In this document: positions 32,691 through 42,337 of the stretch, in pieces
Position numbering within the stretch: the first letter of the stretch is position 1
Layout: every line of letters begins with the position of its first letter
From: Pyrenula massariospora
Lineage: Eukaryota; Ascomycota; Eurotiomycetes; Pyrenulales; Pyrenulaceae
Reading direction: 5' to 3'
NCBI GenBank assembly: GCA_021030905.1
Contig: JAGFMI010000031.1
Span: 161,334 to 225,333 of the forward strand
DNA: 64,000 nt
The notes under the pieces: model-generated
Seen by the model: only the letters and a program-made list of their open reading frames with translations
Databases searched by the model: none
What the model was told of the DNA's origin: nothing
Made by a program: the position numbers and the translations under genes

Positions 32691-34658
32691 TTACCCTTCG
32701 AAAACGCTATGATTCAGCTCTACTCCCATATCTTTAGCCATCTTCTTCATGTGATCCTCCATATCGTCTTCCATCCCCTTTCCTCTTCCCATCCACTGCT
32801 TCACTTTGCTCGCATAGAAGTATACGTCACTAGCAAAAAGCACCATGCGGAACACCAAGTGCCTGCCGTAGTTCCTCCACCGCTGGCTCCATGGCAGCTC
32901 TCGATCTTCCGCCAGCGCTCTGCTAGCCCAAAACCCTGTGATCTTGATACGGTTTACAGGCGTGCCAAGATACTGGTTGTTCCCCTGAACAATACGCATG
33001 TTGCGACCGATGAATATGAGCTCCTTTGGCCATTTCTCCTCATCGGAGAGAATTTCACGGACGCCCTTTCGCATTGCCTGCTGCATTTCGTACTGGCGCT
33101 TGCGCTTCTCGCCCTCGCTTAGGCCCTTGATGCGCTGACTAGTGCTGCGGTCGCCTCCCTCGTATGGGCGCATCATGGTAGCGCTGGCGAAAAGGTCGGC
33201 GTTGTTGATGCCCCAATTCTGGACGACGGATTGGAGCGTGGCGTTGTCGAACGTCATAAGAGATTTCCAGAAAAGGGAATATTGGTGGCGAAACGTAGGA
33301 TTCATGCGAATATAAAGGCCATGGTCGATGAGCACAAGTTCAGAGTGGCCCGATGGGAGTCGCCGGATGAAGATGTTCCCTGGGTGAGGATCGCAATGGA
33401 CCCAGCCCCAGAGAAACATTTGTGCAGAGAAAAGATCAACCATGGTTCTCATTACCTCTGATAAAGACAGACCAAGGCCACCTTCGTTCTTATCTCCACG
33501 CCACCAAGTGCGATCAGGCTTGAGGTGTTTGGCTTCGGAGTCCTGCTGGAGGAGGTTGGGCATATGATGAGGGTCGAGAGGTGTACCGTGCGATCCAGGA
33601 CTGCCTTCTCTCCAACCACCTAGCCAAGGTTTTGTGATGCCATCTTTGTCCCATAGCCTGACTCCTTCGATCCATTCGGCCGTCATTATTCTCTTGGAAG
33701 AGAGCTCCCTGTAAACTTTGGGAATATAGACACGGTTGCGCAAACGTGGCTCGCCGGCGATTAGCTTCGCCATACGCTCGGAATTGTCAGCTTCGTTCTG
33801 AAAATCTGTTTCAAGCATCAGACGCTCAGTGATGTAAGGGACGAGAGCGTAAAGTGGCAGGTCAAACCACCACGTGTAGACTCTTGTAACAACCTTGAAT
33901 GCCCACAAGTCCCAACCGACCTGTGCCGCTATCTCCCTTTTTTGAATCTTGATCGCCACCTCACTGCCATCCTTTAATCGCGCCCAATGTACTTGGGCTA
34001 CGCTGGCACTGGCTCGGGCAGTCTTTTCCATAACACCTTTTTCCGGGTTTCCGTCAAATGATATTCCGAATACCTCTTCCGGAGATTTCCCAAAATCTTC
34101 TCTAATCACACGGTCCACCTCCTCCCAGCTGTTTTGCGGTGCATCGTCAAACATTTTGCTAAACATTTTCTGAAATTGAGGCGGGAGGATGGCAGATTGC
34201 ATGGCGATAGCCTGGCCGATCTTGAGATAGAGGCCACCATTGGCACGAAGAACGTCATTGAGCCTCTCTGCACTTCTCCGATGGACATCGACTGCTGAGT
34301 CCGCAAACCAGGGATTCTCCCGGAAATTTATCTTGTAGTCTAGAGCAGTGATCACAGCCACTCGAAAAGTTCGGACACTGCGGATGATAGCGGAGTGGTT
34401 GTAGTTCTTATCAGCCGCATATACTACGGCTGAGGCAAAGAAGGCATATGCGAACCGTCGAGACCATTTTCGAAGGAGCTTGTATTCTTTTGCTGGTGAG
34501 GGTGGCCCTAGAGACGAAGGAGTTGGAGGGACAAAGCTCGGTTGGAGGCGCTCGGTGTTGATGGATCGTGAGTAATTTGTGCGCTTCAGGGTTGGTGTCA
34601 ATGAGCCTTTCTTCAACTTTAAGAAGCATCTTGTACAGAGCTGCATCGGAGAGGCCAT
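32691..34658 (-). CDS. MCP2: ABC1/UbiB atypical kinase, Mcp2/ADCK1-like
   Basis: A 655-aa single-exon protein of the UbiB family, whose mitochondrial members influence coenzyme Q and lipid homeostasis. The N-terminus is basic and Ser-rich (presequence-like), followed by one hydrophobic helix (FAYAFFASAVVYAA). The KxGQ motif region is YLKIGQAIAMQSAILP. VAIKIQKR carries the ATP-binding Lys; ETDFQNEADNSERM is the E/N block. The catalytic loop is VHCDPHPGNIFIR and the metal site is LIDHGLY, close to human ADCK1 and yeast Mcp2. A family-typical insert (residues about 345-385) lies between the lobes. Assignment to the Mcp2/Cqd2 branch rather than Cqd1 is by overall pattern and is moderately sure. 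No introns are needed. Confidence 0.88.
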   Translation of the reverse strand: MASPMQLCTRCFLKLKKGSLTPTLKRTNYSRSINTERLQPSFVPPTPSSLGPPSPAKEYKLLRKWSRRFAYAFFASAVVYAADKNYNHSAIIRSVRTFRVAVITALDYKINFRENPWFADSAVDVHRRSAERLNDVLRANGGLYLKIGQAIAMQSAILPPQFQKMFSKMFDDAPQNSWEEVDRVIREDFGKSPEEVFGISFDGNPEKGVMEKTARASASVAQVHWARLKDGSEVAIKIQKREIAAQVGWDLWAFKVVTRVYTWWFDLPLYALVPYITERLMLETDFQNEADNSERMAKLIAGEPRLRNRVYIPKVYRELSSKRIMTAEWIEGVRLWDKDGITKPWLGGWREGSPGSHGTPLDPHHMPNLLQQDSEAKHLKPDRTWWRGDKNEGGLGLSLSEVMRTMVDLFSAQMFLWGWVHCDPHPGNIFIRRLPSGHSELVLIDHGLYIRMNPTFRHQYSLFWKSLMTFDNATLQSVVQNWGINNADLFASATMMRPYEGGDRSTSQRIKGLSEGEKRKRQYEMQQAMRKGVREILSDEEKWPKELIFIGRNMRIVQGNNQYLGTPVNRIKITGFWASRALAEDRELPWSQRWRNYGRHLVFRMVLFASDVYFYASKVKQWMGRGKGMEDDMEDHMKKMAKDMGVELNHSVFEG

Positions 34659-36482
34659 ACAAGTTCCAGAAAAGACCTGCAGGGTGGGGAGGAAGAGGAG
34701 GAGTCCTCCCTTTCTCCCGGTGTCGCCAGAATCGTCCGCATCATGGATCGGCGCCGAAAAAATGACTAGAGGCTGGACGCCAAGCGCCGAGATCCGTCAT
34801 TTCTTCAATCTTCTCCCCGTCCTCACCTTACAATAAGATGCTTGCTTTGCATCGAGTATCGAGAAGTTTCCGACAATTACATTAACAGGCAGAGCTCTCC
34901 CAATCATAGGCTAACCCAATCATAGGCTAACGCATCTCCGGGGTAGAGCGCGGACGCTCTAAACGGCATCAATGTGTCGTGTGCCCTCTCAATCCTCACA
35001 TTCCAGCGCTCAAACTACGTTGGCTGCAATTCCTAAACCCTGGTAACGGTTGTGAGCGCATCATGGTCCCTCTGTGCAGCACTTGTTTTGCCTATCAGCT
35101 GGAAGCCAGGCCTTAGTTAGGGTGATCCGAAGCTGCCCAAAATACCTGGCCCGGATTTTGCTCTAGAGTCCGATCCTATGTCAAGCCAATGACTTCTTAT
35201 CAGATGCTCTGGCGGGGCTATGATGCTAGTATTGGTAGTGGATTCGTAGCAATCGATAACATTATTGAAACCACTCCAGGCCGCGGCTGGGAAGATATGT
35301 GGCATTAAGCGACCATCTCAGACTGATACGAAAGCGATTTGTGATGACAGAGTTTTACAGCGAGGTCGGTGGTCTATCCGAGACAACAGCGTCTCTGGGA
35401 AGGACGAAATGTCATGAGGCGACATATTGAGAGAGCCCTCAAGCGCTCTAGGTCGATACGTGAGAAGGCACTCATTACTACTATCTATCTAAATAGCCGA
35501 GCTTCCGCTTCAACACCGTAAACAGAAGCAACCCCTGCAGCCAGGACGGAAAACCCACTGGCATACATCGGATAACTAGTATTAAGAATCAGGAACGGTA
35601 CCTCGTCAAAGATTGACCAGGGGCCCAACTAGCAGCTTTGTATGATTGCTATATTTGCTTTCATCTCATCTATTTCTCGTCGATCACGTTGTTGGTCTGC
35701 TGACATGACTGCTAAACGTGAAGTTCGACTCAATAGTCCTGGATAGAAGATGGGATTCAGGTTCTACGGTCCCTCGGATAAGCGACGTGAGAGATTAAGA
35801 TCTTGCGACCAGAAACACGAAACGACCAACCACGTTGACTCTATATGGAAGTATTGAGAGATATTCGCGAGCAGGCGAATGGACTAACCGGTGGTGTAGC
35901 CACCACTGACGATGGGGCGGCAAGGCCGAGCATCAGGCTGAGACCGCACGGGCCAACGAACAGCGAATAAGCCAAGCGAAGGACTCGTTTGCCGTATTCG
36001 TATCGTACCAGAGTCTGCCCTGCTTCAGCCTCGTGCAACCACCCATCAGTTTCAGGGTCTTGAAGGGTAATCTGGCCCAAGCCTGGTCCTCTTGGAAGTC
36101 TCGAACTTCTAGACTTGATACCTGCAACGCTCTTTGAAATTGATCGCTCCAATCGTACGGACCAAGGAGCATGCCTAAAGCCTTGCAATGGCTGTCGACG
36201 ATCTGAGATAGCATGTTTTCTTAAATCCAATGCCCGCAAGAGAAAAACCCTCTCCTTTCCGACTTCCATGGTCCCTTATGCCTCTGTTTATCATTCCCGC
36301 ATCCTGAAGTTCAGCTCTCAAGTTATTTATTTTGTTGTGCTCTTGGGATACGAAATACGACTGCCCTCTCAATCTCGATATTTATATCTTCTCGAACAAG
36401 TGAAATTGAACATGTATTAATATCATCGATCGCAATCTCAGAATCTTCTGCGATCATCTGCTTAGCTATAGCTGCTGCCAAA
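34659..36482. promoter_or_regulatory. Divergent intergenic region, MCP2-like / RTA1-like
   Basis: About 1.8 kb. The part next to 34659 holds the kinase promoter, including a tandem CCAAT element (listed separately). A 142-codon minus-strand frame at 35841-36269 has no motif and is not called. Confidence 0.5.
34899..34930. repeat. Perfect 16-bp tandem duplication with CCAAT boxes
   Basis: The unit CCCAATCATAGGCTAA occurs twice head to tail. Each copy contains CCAAT, the core of the HAP/CBF binding site. It is 240 bp upstream of the MCP2-like start codon, where such an element is plausible. Function is inferred. Confidence 0.75.
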
Positions 36483-37612
36483 ATGCCTCCTCCTGAAGGA
36501 CTAGGTAACGCTGCACCACTACCCGATGAACAATTTAGCGCTCTAACACCTATCAGAGGACAACTCCTACTTTATATACAAACCTACACCGGGCGTACCT
36601 GTAACCTTTGCCGTTCTTTTCCTCATCTCTGGTCTCCTCCATATCTATCAGAACAATCTTCGATACAAGTCTCCCCGGATTGGGTTCCTGCTACCCTGGT
36701 CCGCAGCCATTTTTGTCGCCGGTTTCATCTGTCGCGAAATTGCCTGCCATGATCGCAATTATACCCATCTTGGAATATTTATCGCAGCGAATGTCCTTGT
36801 GTTTGCCGCACCGCCGGTGTATCAGGGAGCTGATTACTTTATCATGGGGCGTGTGCTTTACTATATCCCGTACCACTCGCCTATCCATCCGGGACGGGTG
36901 ATATCGACTTTTATTAGTCTCGATACAATTGTATGTTTTCCTCATTTCAACTATTCTATCCGGTCGTCCTCAACGCCTTCCTCCGCCGAGTAATTGACCC
37001 CAATTTTAGATCGAAGCTCTCACCGGCAACGGCGCAGCCTACGCCTTCAACTCCTCCCTCCCTGCTTCAAGGCAAAGGATGGGTCTCGACATAATCCGCG
37101 CCACACTCCTCCTCCAAGTCGTCAGCTTTCTCGTTTTCTTATCTTTGATCGTTTATTTTCATAGGCAGTGTCTCCGCACGGGAGTGTTTGCCCGAAATTT
37201 ACGGATCGTCATCTATACACTTTACGGCTCTTGCTTCTTGATCTTGTTGAGGAATTGCTTCCGTACAGCAACAAGCTTCTACCATTTTGACTCAGCCGTC
37301 AACCGGTCTGAGGCATGCTTTTATGTGCTGGAAGTTGTGCCCATGTTGGCAAATAGTGTGTTGATGAATGTATGGCCTCCAGCGAAGTATCTGCCAAGTA
37401 ATCACAAGGTATATCTAGCAAGGGATGGGAAAACAGAGTTGGAAGGGCCGGGCTGGGTAGACAAAAGGTCTTTCTTGTTGACCTTTCTCGACCCAATGAA
37501 CATAGGTGGCTTGATCAAAGGCACAGATCGGAAGACAAAATTCTGGGAGCACGATGGCATTACTTCTGAAGGAAATAGCAGAGAGGCAAAGATTGAGACT
37601 CCCCATGTGTAA
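36483..37612 (+). CDS. RTA1-like 7-TM protein
   Basis: A 332-aa protein of the fungal RTA1 family (linked to lipid movement and resistance to toxic lipophiles such as aminocholesterol in yeast). Three exons: 36483-36504, 36557-36930 and 37010-37612; introns of 52 and 79 bp; frame-checked (999 nt). The 22-nt first exon is short but is needed to reach MPPPEGLEDNSYFIYKPTPG. Seven hydrophobic helices follow. Family marks are YQGADYFIMGRVL and SLDTIIEALTGNGAAYAF between TM3 and TM4, and the late FRTATSFYHF...EACFYVLEVVPM block. The tail holds WPPAKYLP. Likely plasma membrane or ER; transported substrate unknown. Confidence 0.92.
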
Positions 37613-39249
37613 GGTATTGCTGAGATTGGACGAGTGGAAATTTTCATCCAATAAGGTTGTACAATGAGGTTGTATCACCTATGTCTCTTTATCTCCAGCG
37701 CGTACCTCTTTTTGAACAGTTGCTTGCGTCTCAAAATCTTTATTTCAAGGACAAAGTTCCTTCCATCTACTAGCGGCCTCTAATATCTGGAGAAGGTGTC
37801 CCCAAAGACAGAACCTCTTGAAATGTGCTAGCTGTAGGCTGTTACGGTGCTAAAACAGACGGTAGACGGCGAACGGATTCTAGGAATCTACCTCAAGCGC
37901 ATACTAGGACGCTTTAGAGCAGCAAGAACTGCTCTGCTGCCACTGTTATGAGTTGGATGTTAATTTCAATGGATATACCGTTACTTAGCCTAGCCTTTTG
38001 GCTTAACACTATGGTGACCTACGCCTTAAAACAGAGCGGAAATAGTGGAGAGCTTAAGACATCAGTAAGAAATTGAGCAACGGCTATTATAGACAGCGAA
38101 TGGGATGTCCTACTTATCATCTTCCGTTACCTGCGTCCTCATTACCTGGTCAGAGTGTCCTAAGAAGGTCTTTGCCCAAAGTCGCCGCCAAAAGGACGGC
38201 CGGTGTAGAGCCGATCTGATATTGGGTCGTTGCCTCTTAGATCCGCATGAGCCCCTCAAACTTCGTAAGAGGAAGTGCTGCATACACATCCTTGACCGCG
38301 GTGCTGATCAACAACATCGATCTCAGTTCACTCCGAGGAGCCTCAGTGGGCCTGTTAGGGTAGAGAATATCTCTGCGTCCTTCTGATATCGAGCGTATCA
38401 GCTCAAAAAAGAATTGTACAAGAGGTTGCCAGAGCGCTGCTGGACACTGTGTGAATACGGAAAGGATTGCACATGTGCAGCTGAATTGGGATGGCGGATC
38501 AACGCCCAGACCTGTGGCTCCCTTTAATGCCGTGAAATCAATCTCTTTGACATCGTAGAAGGTAGGACGATATTGCCCATCAAAGCAGACAGGAAGTGCT
38601 AGGGCAGAGACGTATTGACGCGCTTCATTCACTTCAAAAAAGCTGTGTATTTATTTTCCACATCTGGAGACCCTCTTAATCCGGACTCGCCTCATTTCAA
38701 GAAAGTGTTGAAGAAATGAGAGAAGCATAGGTACTGATTTCAAGCATAGTTAGAGACTAGGTACTGGACAAGGCAATCGGATATGTGAGAGATCATCAAA
38801 GCGAGACATCCTGGATCGATCAGAAGAGTATTCCTAGAAGCTACATCAATTTCTACTGGTACAGTCCATCTCTGAAGAGTGGTAAAATTGACGTCCCGTT
38901 CTCGCGGAGGGGGTAAGCTAGTTTTATTCGGCAATGCGGACAAGATGGTTTGAATGTAGGAAGAACTACATAATTGACGTAAGGTAGATCCTCTTATCAA
39001 TGTGTGAGCGTTTTTTTTGAGAAATGTGAAATTCAATGATCTTAGGATTCGGAAATGCTAGTCAATTAGTGTACATCCAGTCGATAAGTAGATTCATTTT
39101 CAAGAATTAATCTGCCACATAGCTTGAAAACATTGACGAGCACCTGTGTTCGCAGATGTGGTATGCGACCCTAAGTCACGCAGTCCAATAAACTTCAGAT
39201 TCCACCTCGTTAATGCTGCCGCAAAGATCTGCCCAGCAAATATCGCGAT
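37613..39249. other. Intergenic with two unexplained minus-strand frames
   Basis: Frames of 131 codons (38237-38632) and 98 codons (38740-39036) on the minus strand sit one after the other downstream of the membrane-protein gene. Neither shows a motif I know. They could be exons of one small gene or remains of one, but the support is too thin to call. Confidence 0.4.
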
Positions 39250-40266
39250 TTATTTTGAGTCCACGGTCGGCTCTATGTTCAACGCGTGTTTCATATTTGC
39301 CAGCTCTAAGAGTAGAATGAATTGACACGAAACAGCAGAGACAGCGTACAGAGCAAACACCTGTAGTGCTTCCAGAGCACTAATAAATACTAAGGAAGAT
39401 AAAACCAGTATTCCGTAGATCATGTGGATGACTGCGCAAACGGATGCTATCCAGAACAAGATCTCTGAGGGGATGGTGTCCTTGGTCGTTCTTATTGATT
39501 TGAAGGTCTGGGATTGAAGAATTGATTTGAACGACAGTCTCAAATATCCTCCCAATCGTACTCGGATAGCGATCATACCCCAACCATGAACAACAACAGC
39601 AAGCATGCTCCAAGCCAATGGCATGTAAAGGGTCGCACATCGCCAGCCAGAAATGGTTCGCATGTCCGTGTCAATGGAGTTACGAATATTATTGTAGACA
39701 GCTGCGCCAGCTATCAGGTACGTAAAAGCTCCAAATGATACTCGAAAAAGAACAGGCTGACGTACAAGCCAGCTTGACCACGCTCGAGAAATTGTTGAAC
39801 ACGGTCCGCTGAGGGGTTCGGAAACGTCCACATTCTTAAACGCTCTCGATATATTGATAGCTGGCGATCCTATAGCAAGAAGAAGCGCCAACAGTGGTCG
39901 GTACGTCGACAGAACAGTGACCTCAGCGATAGTTGGCCCAATGACCGCTAAGGTAACTGGTACAAGGCCTAGAAGTACCTGGGCCGAAGCGAAGTTGGAT
40001 TGGATCGTGCCTGTAACGTTCTCAAGAATGCAATCGGCGGCGCACGCGCACGGTGACTTGCAGCGTGTCCGATTGCTATGGATGTAGTCGCTTAGCTTCT
40101 GCTGGCAAGGCCCTTCTACTGCTTGGATCCAGTGGTGTTCGTATTGCGGAAACCAGTGCTGGAACTTAGTTCGGTGGATCGCGTAGGTGGCATGCGTCAG
40201 AAGCAAGAAAAAGAACCATGTGAGCCTCATGTCAGTTGCAGGACCAGGCTGAACAGGCACTTGCAC
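39250..40266 (-). CDS. Multi-pass membrane protein, function unknown
   Basis: 338 aa from the first Met. The Met at residue 13 (base 40230) begins a clean signal peptide, MRLTWFFFLLLTHATYA, and is probably the true start (326 aa). The following luminal/extracellular part has clustered cysteines (CKSPCACAADCIL). About seven hydrophobic helices follow, beginning with ASAQVLLGLVPVTLAVIG. A block STYRPLLALLLAIGSPAIN matches my memory of a widespread, uncharacterised ascomycete family. No enzymatic motif. The protein probably sits in the plasma membrane; its job is unknown. Confidence 0.8.
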   Translation of the reverse strand: MQVPVQPGPATDMRLTWFFFLLLTHATYAIHRTKFQHWFPQYEHHWIQAVEGPCQQKLSDYIHSNRTRCKSPCACAADCILENVTGTIQSNFASAQVLLGLVPVTLAVIGPTIAEVTVLSTYRPLLALLLAIGSPAINISRAFKNVDVSEPLSGPCSTISRAWSSWLVRQPVLFRVSFGAFTYLIAGAAVYNNIRNSIDTDMRTISGWRCATLYMPLAWSMLAVVVHGWGMIAIRVRLGGYLRLSFKSILQSQTFKSIRTTKDTIPSEILFWIASVCAVIHMIYGILVLSSLVFISALEALQVFALYAVSAVSCQFILLLELANMKHALNIEPTVDSK

Positions 40267-41728
40267 CGTTAGTGGCCGGTTAGAGTTGTGAATTTATGAC
40301 CGAACTCGAATAGAGACCATATAAAATTGGAACATAGTAAGAAAACCTTCTATTTGATAGACTTTTAGGTACTACCCTGATTGTAGTTTCTGAATGAACG
40401 TTTGACATTCTTAACAATTGGAGCCTGCCGGCGCTTATTGTTTGTGTCACTGTAAACGTCCCTGTCATTGTGATAGGATCAAGTACCCTGTATCTGGGCT
40501 TGCATGGACCGGATTGGGTCGGCATGGTTGCGCCTGAACCAATTCAAAACGCCACAAAAAAGAAAAACCAAAAACAAAAGACATTTACAGCAAGATAAAT
40601 GATATATCTTCGGCGGCAAGGAGGCTTGGCATACAATTCCGACATGAAGAGCGGCTACCAGGGGTGCGGCGGAAAGTGCCGTCGAGGCTAATTTAGTAGG
40701 TAGATGTGGCTCGTCAGGGGTTGCGATCTTGCATAAAGTCGTTGAGCATTCTTTCATAATTCGCAGTAGTTATCAAAATTGAAGAATATGAAGTGCAACG
40801 CCCGTTGGGTCTGTAACCGTCAGGATGGCACAAATAATTTTCAATTTGCGTTGATGCCCTTCCTCACATTTGAGATGCCTTGTTCGGTGGCAGGGGAAGA
40901 ACGGGAAGAACGGTCCGCGCTATGCCAGTTTGTCTAGCTGCAATCTATGAGATGGACATTGATAATCCTACGCGCGAAGGCCTGCAGGACGAATGTTCTC
41001 GAAGTCTAAAGAACACTGGTGCTCCCAAGCGGCCTTATGAAAGATGGAGAAGAGGATAGAGAGCCTAATAAATGATGTTGAAATTAGAATAGGAGCGTGA
41101 TAACGCGCAGCTACTGACACGGATGGAGGATATTGTGTGATAGTAAAATCAACAAATACTGTCTAACAACTAGTTTGGATGCCTACTACTCGGATCTTAA
41201 AGTTCTCGCTGTTCGTAGTCATTACCATTGTCCTTCGTCTCTCTACCCTTCTTCAAGCTCAAGAACAGGGATTGCTTTCAGGCCAGTGAAAAAATTGTGT
41301 GAATATTATTTCAAGCTGTTCAACAAGTATGCGAATTTTGATTGAAATAGTACAAGCCACACTGGGTTTGCTGATGGGGTAGCTCGTTATTTGACATTAT
41401 AAAACATCTTCGCACAACCGATTCCACCTGATTCTTCATTCCCTCCAGAAGAACAAGCATAAAATAGGAAAGAGCATCTCTTGGGTCCAGTTGGCATATA
41501 CGTATGATAGTACCCAAGCTTGAAGTAGGAGTGGAAGACGGTTCTGTAGCATAGTAAGATGGCTGATGTAAGGCTATCACCAAATCTAATATCAGCTCCG
41601 CACAATTATTACCGGGTGTCCTTTTTGACCCATAGTTTCTGAACCCCGACTTTATTCACAGAACAATCCTATTAGCCCAATAAGCGCTGCCGCTCCAGGT
41701 CGCAGGGAGAAAATCCCGCACCATGGCA
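40267..41728. other. Intergenic, no supported gene
   Basis: Upstream of the multi-pass membrane protein and downstream of the Ser/Thr-rich protein. Only frames under 95 codons, without motifs. Confidence 0.5.
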
Positions 41729-42337
41729 TTATCGACTATCTGTGTGGGAAGGAGTACTATTATCAACGTTCAATTTATCTGCTTGCAGAATTGTGTCCCC
41801 TTCCATCTCCACCATAGGGATCCATTTTTTCTCCTTCCCTCCAACTTCATGTCTACCACTATCAGAGGCTAATTCGGAAGTCTGCTTGCTGTCAAGCTCT
41901 GTAGGCTGAGGTATTTGTGGGGATCGGGAAAGCTCGGGTGGGCTCGGCGGTGAAGACGGGGTTTGATTCGGGTTGCCCTGACGTCGTTTTCGGCGGCGAT
42001 GGAGGAAGAAAAGGAAGACACTGCCAGCAACAATTAGGAGGAAGAGTACCGTGCCGACGACGGAGAGTGCAATCGCGGTGGACGAGACACCGGAGGACTG
42101 TTTCTCAGGTTGCGGGGAGCTGCTAGGAGACGTTTGGAGGTTTGGTGTTGTCGGTGTTGGTGTAATACTCGAGGTCGAGGATGTTGATGATGATGAAGTT
42201 GTTGATGCTAGTGTTGTTGAAGCTGTTGATGACCAGGGATGGTTCGAAGCCCACGAGGCTACCCATGGAGGTGGAGAACCTGAGAATGGGAAAGGTCCAG
42301 GGAAGTTTGAGAACGGATTTGAGGAATTTGTTGCCAT
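41729..42337 (-). CDS. Single-pass Ser/Thr-rich membrane protein (Mid2-like layout)
   Basis: A 202-aa protein with the layout of fungal cell-wall sensors. The Ser/Thr/Pro-rich stretch (residues about 35-85) is suited to O-mannosylation. One helix follows (TAIALSVVGTVLFLLIVAGSV), then a basic stop-transfer RRRKRRQ and a cytoplasmic tail ending with KEKKWIPMVEMEGDT. The N-terminus from MATNSSNP lacks a signal peptide. An upstream in-frame TAG seven bases before the ATG (TAG-CAC-ATG) rules out simple extension. However, that same TAG could be a splice acceptor (TAG/CACATGG) for an upstream signal-peptide exon, which I could not locate with confidence. The N-terminus is therefore uncertain. Confidence 0.7.
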   Translation of the reverse strand: MATNSSNPFSNFPGPFPFSGSPPPWVASWASNHPWSSTASTTLASTTSSSSTSSTSSITPTPTTPNLQTSPSSSPQPEKQSSGVSSTAIALSVVGTVLFLLIVAGSVFLFFLHRRRKRRQGNPNQTPSSPPSPPELSRSPQIPQPTELDSKQTSELASDSGRHEVGGKEKKWIPMVEMEGDTILQADKLNVDNSTPSHTDSR

